A stretch of 9,324 bases of DNA from Bacilli bacterium (GTDB lineage: Bacteria; Bacillota_I; Bacilli_A; RF39; UBA660), in assembly GCA_028684735.1 (NCBI GenBank), contig JAQUFI010000053.1:1-9324 (forward strand), written 5' to 3'. The notes under the pieces are model-generated. The model made no database searches. It was not told where the DNA came from and saw nothing but the letters and a program-made list of their open reading frames with translations. Position numbers and translations under genes: made by a program. This document shows, one piece after another, positions 6,221 through 9,324 of the stretch. Each line of letters starts with the position of its first letter. The first letter of the stretch is position 1.

Positions 6221-9200
6221 TTATATCTTTTCCACTTTTAAATAAACAGGATAACCATTCATGTCAAAGTTTTCAGTCAATGAATCATCGATGATAAATT
6301 CTAATGTTAATGTTTCATCAGCAATAAATGCCTTATATTCTTCAAAGACTAATTTTGTTTTTTCATCTGTTTGATAATATATTTTAATACGATCAGCAAC
6401 ATCGAAATCAGCATTTTTTCTTAATTGTTGAACTTTCGAAATGATTTCTCTAGCAATTCCTTCTTTGATTAAATCTTCAGTAAGTTCTGTATTTAAAATA
6501 ACAAAATTATGATTTAATAATTGAGCATTAAATCCTTCTTTCGAATTAACTCTAATAACTACCATATCGCTAGAAATATTGTATTCAATTCCATCAACTT
6601 CTAAATCAATATTATCATCATTTTGAAGTTTATCGATTTCTTCAACTGATAGATTATTTAAAGCTGAAGCAAAAGTTTTAATCGATGAACCAAAGATTGG
6701 TCCAGCTACTTTGTAGTTTGGTATAACAATATAATCCATATATTTAGATACATTGTTTTCATAAGTAACCTTTTTAACATTTAATTCTTCTTGAATTAAT
6801 TCAGTTAAATCCCCAATAATTTTTTTATTTTTTCCATCGATGATAATCTCTTGAATTGGTTGACGCACTTTGATCTTACTTTCTTCACGAGCAAATCTAC
6901 CTAAACTAATCAAATCACGAACTAAATCCATTTTTTCTTCAATGGTATTATTAATATATTCAGGATTATGAACTGGATAATTTGCTAGATGAACTGATTC
7001 TTCATCTGTTAGATTACGGTAAATTATTTCTGAGATAAAAGGAACAATTGGTGCAATTAATTTTACTAAATCAGTCAATACTTCATAAGTTGTATTATAA
7101 ACTGCTTTTTTATCATCATCTAAAGTACTACTCCAAAATCTTCTTCGATTACGACGAATATACCAATTAGATAAATCTTCATTAACAAAGTCTTGAACTA
7201 AATGAACTGTTTTATTTAAATCATAATTACTTAGTTCTTCATTGACACGTTTAATTAAATTATGCATTTTAGATAAAATCCATTTGTCAATTTCAGGTCT
7301 TTTTTCGTATGGAACATTAAAGGTTCTAGGATCAACTTCATCAGTATTCGCATATAACGAAAAGAATGTATATGTATTTTTTAGAGTATTAAAAAACTTT
7401 GATTGAACTTCTTTTAAACCTTCAATATCAAATTTAGTTGGGGTCCATACTGGTGATACATATAATAAATACCATCTTAATGTATCAGCTCCATATTCTT
7501 CAAACAATTTAAATGGATCAACGGCATTACCTCTTGATTTACTCATTTTTTGACCATTCTTATCTAATAACAAATCATTGACTAAGACATTCTTATAAGG
7601 GCTCTTACCTGTTACAAAAGTTGAAATAGCCATTAAGGAATAAAACCAGCCTCGAGTTTGGTCAATTCCTTCACAAATAAAATCAGCTGGATATTGATCT
7701 TCAAATTTTTCTTTATTTTCAAATGGATAATGATATTGAGCAAAAGGCATTGAACCAGAGTCAAACCAACAATCAATAACTTCTTTTACTCTAGACATTT
7801 CTTTTCCGCATTCTTGACATTTGATATGAACATTGTCGACATAAGGGCGATGTAGTTCAATCGTTTCATCGATATCTTCAATAGCTTTTTCAACTAACTC
7901 GTGACGTGAACCAATTGATTCAAGATGACCACAATCACACTTCCAAATATTAAGTGGTGTTCCCCAATAACGATTACGAGATAATGCCCAATCATTGACA
8001 TTTTCTAACCAGTTACCAAATCTTTTTTCACCAACATAATCAGGATACCAATTAACTTCATTATTATTAACAACTAATTGGTCTTTTAATTTAGTCATTT
8101 CAATATACCAACTTGGTTTAGCATAATAAAGAAGTGGTGTTTTACATCTCCAACAATGAGGATAGTTATGCTTCATTCTTTCTTTTTTAAATAATTTATC
8201 ATTTTCTTTTAACCATTTAATAACTTCTTTATCAGCATCCATAACGAAGACGTCTTTCCAAGGACCTTCAGTATATTTCCCATCTTCACCTACTGGATTG
8301 ACAACTGGAATATTGTATCTTCGACCAACTTCATAGTCATCAGCTCCAAAAGCCGGTGCAATATGAACAATACCAGTTCCATCTTCCATTGTTACATAAG
8401 TATCACACATCACAAAGAAAGCTTTTTTATCAACTTTTACAAATGGTAATAATTGTTCATACTCTTTATATTCTAAATCTGTTCCTAAGTATTCTTCGAT
8501 TACTTCATAGTCATCCCCTAAAACTTTAGCAACTAGTTTTTTAGCCAAAATAAAGTTATATCCACGACTTTTAACTTTAACATATTGTTCGTTAGGATTA
8601 ACACAAACACCTACGTTAGCTAATAAGGTCCATGGGGTTGTTGTCCAAACTAAAAGATAAGTGTCTTCATCCTTTAATTTTAAAGGAACTGTAACTGTAT
8701 CGACATCTATTTCTTGATAACCTTGAGCTACTTCATGACTAGCTAAACCAGTCCCACACCTGCTACAGAAAGGTAAAATCTTATGACCCTCATAGATTAA
8801 ACCCTCATCAAAAATCTTCTTTAAAATCCACCATTCAGTTTCAATAAAGTTATTATCATAGGTTACATATGGATCTTTTAAATTAATAAAATGGCCCATT
8901 TCCCTAGTCATTTTTTCCCAAGCACTTTGATATTTAAAAACTGAATCCTTACATTTTTGATTAAATTTTTCAATTCCGTAATCTTCAATTTCAGTTTTAT
9001 TGTTGATACCTAATTCTTTCTCAACTTCAATTTCCACTGGAAGCCCATGAGTATCCCATCCAGCTTTACGAACAACACGATATCCTTGCATCGTTTTATA
9101 TTTACAAATACTATCTTTACATAGTCTAGCAATGACATGGTGAATACCAGGCATTCCATTGGCCGTTGGTGGACCTTCATAAAAAACAAAACTTTCCCTA

Positions 9201-9316
9201 CCATTTCTGTTTTCAATTGTCCTATTTAAAATACCAATTCCATCCCAATACTCATTAACTTTGTCTTCACTTTGTTTAACTTTGATGTTTTCTAAACTTT
9301 TAAACTTTTTCATCAT
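6221..9316 (-). CDS. ileS: Isoleucyl-tRNA synthetase, type 2 (IleRS2), with swapped HIGH motif
   Basis: It charges tRNA-Ile with isoleucine in an ATP-dependent two-step reaction in the cytoplasm and edits misactivated valine. The 1031-residue protein follows the type 2 (Thermus- and eukaryote-like) pattern: Rossmann core with EGPPTANG (47-54), CP1 editing domain (about 195-400) with WTTTPWTL (224-231) and GTGIVHIAPAFGADDYE (313-329; D327 as editing aspartate), Cys pairs at 184/187, 388/391, 460/462 and 500/503, KMSKS at 590-594, anticodon-binding helical domain (about 680-830, with LSNWYIRRNRRRFW at 715-728) and the type 2 C-terminal region. The HIGH signature reads G57-I58-H59-H60 instead of H-x-G-H. 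The start is ATG at 9316 or 9313; a weak GAG at 9322-9324 lies by the window edge, so the choice is open. Any leader, such as a T-box, is outside the window. Stop TAA; own terminator. Confidence 0.96.
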   Translation of the reverse strand: MMKKFKSLENIKVKQSEDKVNEYWDGIGILNRTIENRNGRESFVFYEGPPTANGMPGIHHVIARLCKDSICKYKTMQGYRVVRKAGWDTHGLPVEIEVEKELGINNKTEIEDYGIEKFNQKCKDSVFKYQSAWEKMTREMGHFINLKDPYVTYDNNFIETEWWILKKIFDEGLIYEGHKILPFCSRCGTGLASHEVAQGYQEIDVDTVTVPLKLKDEDTYLLVWTTTPWTLLANVGVCVNPNEQYVKVKSRGYNFILAKKLVAKVLGDDYEVIEEYLGTDLEYKEYEQLLPFVKVDKKAFFVMCDTYVTMEDGTGIVHIAPAFGADDYEVGRRYNIPVVNPVGEDGKYTEGPWKDVFVMDADKEVIKWLKENDKLFKKERMKHNYPHCWRCKTPLLYYAKPSWYIEMTKLKDQLVVNNNEVNWYPDYVGEKRFGNWLENVNDWALSRNRYWGTPLNIWKCDCGHLESIGSRHELVEKAIEDIDETIELHRPYVDNVHIKCQECGKEMSRVKEVIDCWFDSGSMPFAQYHYPFENKEKFEDQYPADFICEGIDQTRGWFYSLMAISTFVTGKSPYKNVLVNDLLLDKNGQKMSKSRGNAVDPFKLFEEYGADTLRWYLLYVSPVWTPTKFDIEGLKEVQSKFFNTLKNTYTFFSLYANTDEVDPRTFNVPYEKRPEIDKWILSKMHNLIKRVNEELSNYDLNKTVHLVQDFVNEDLSNWYIRRNRRRFWSSTLDDDKKAVYNTTYEVLTDLVKLIAPIVPFISEIIYRNLTDEESVHLANYPVHNPEYINNTIEEKMDLVRDLISLGRFAREESKIKVRQPIQEIIIDGKNKKIIGDLTELIQEELNVKKVTYENNVSKYMDYIVIPNYKVAGPIFGSSIKTFASALNNLSVEEIDKLQNDDNIDLEVDGIEYNISSDMVVIRVNSKEGFNAQLLNHNFVILNTELTEDLIKEGIAREIISKVQQLRKNADFDVADRIKIYYQTDEKTKLVFEEYKAFIADETLTLEFIIDDSLTENFDMNGYPVYLKVEKI

Positions 9317-9324
9317 TTCATCTC

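Noticed and set aside
9010..9216. Second minus-strand frame of 68 codons within ileS
   Set aside because: Alternative frame of the highly conserved IleRS active-site region; no independent signal.
9311..9324. T-box or other leader for ileS
   Set aside because: Only eight bases upstream of the start are inside the window, so nothing can be seen or claimed.

Overview
This window comes from an AT-rich bacterium, most likely a low-GC Gram-positive (Bacillota or Mycoplasmatota grade). The genes have strong Shine-Dalgarno sequences, SigA-like promoters and short U-tailed terminators. The genetic code looks standard (table 11): dnaE ends in TGA exactly where the next gene starts, and the tryptophan codons I checked are TGG. 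I cannot name the species.

Layout, left to right. (1) frr (ribosome recycling factor), minus strand, cut by the left edge. (2) A 108-bp divergent promoter region. (3) A plus-strand gene for a DUF1846/UPF0371 protein. (4) A short convergent junction with one hairpin terminator serving both sides. (5) A minus-strand two-gene operon, dnaE followed by a PAS-GGDEF diguanylate cyclase, joined by an ATGA overlap. (6) A second divergent intergenic region. (7) rpmB (bL28) on the plus strand, with a duplicated ribosome-binding segment. (8) Two back-to-back terminators. (9) ileS, a type 2 isoleucyl-tRNA synthetase on the minus strand, complete or nearly so at the right edge.

Most of the content is core information processing: translation (frr, rpmB, ileS) and replication (dnaE). 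I see no mobile element, CRISPR array, tRNA, rRNA or phage gene, and no wholly new multi-gene system. The most interesting signal is inside ileS. Its class I signature, normally H-x-G-H, reads G-I-H-H, with the first and third residues swapped; in IleRS2 enzymes this swap is linked to extreme mupirocin resistance. Next in interest are the DnaE polymerase, whose PHP metal ligands and internal clamp-binding motif both look lost, and the translational coupling of a c-di-GMP synthase to that polymerase.
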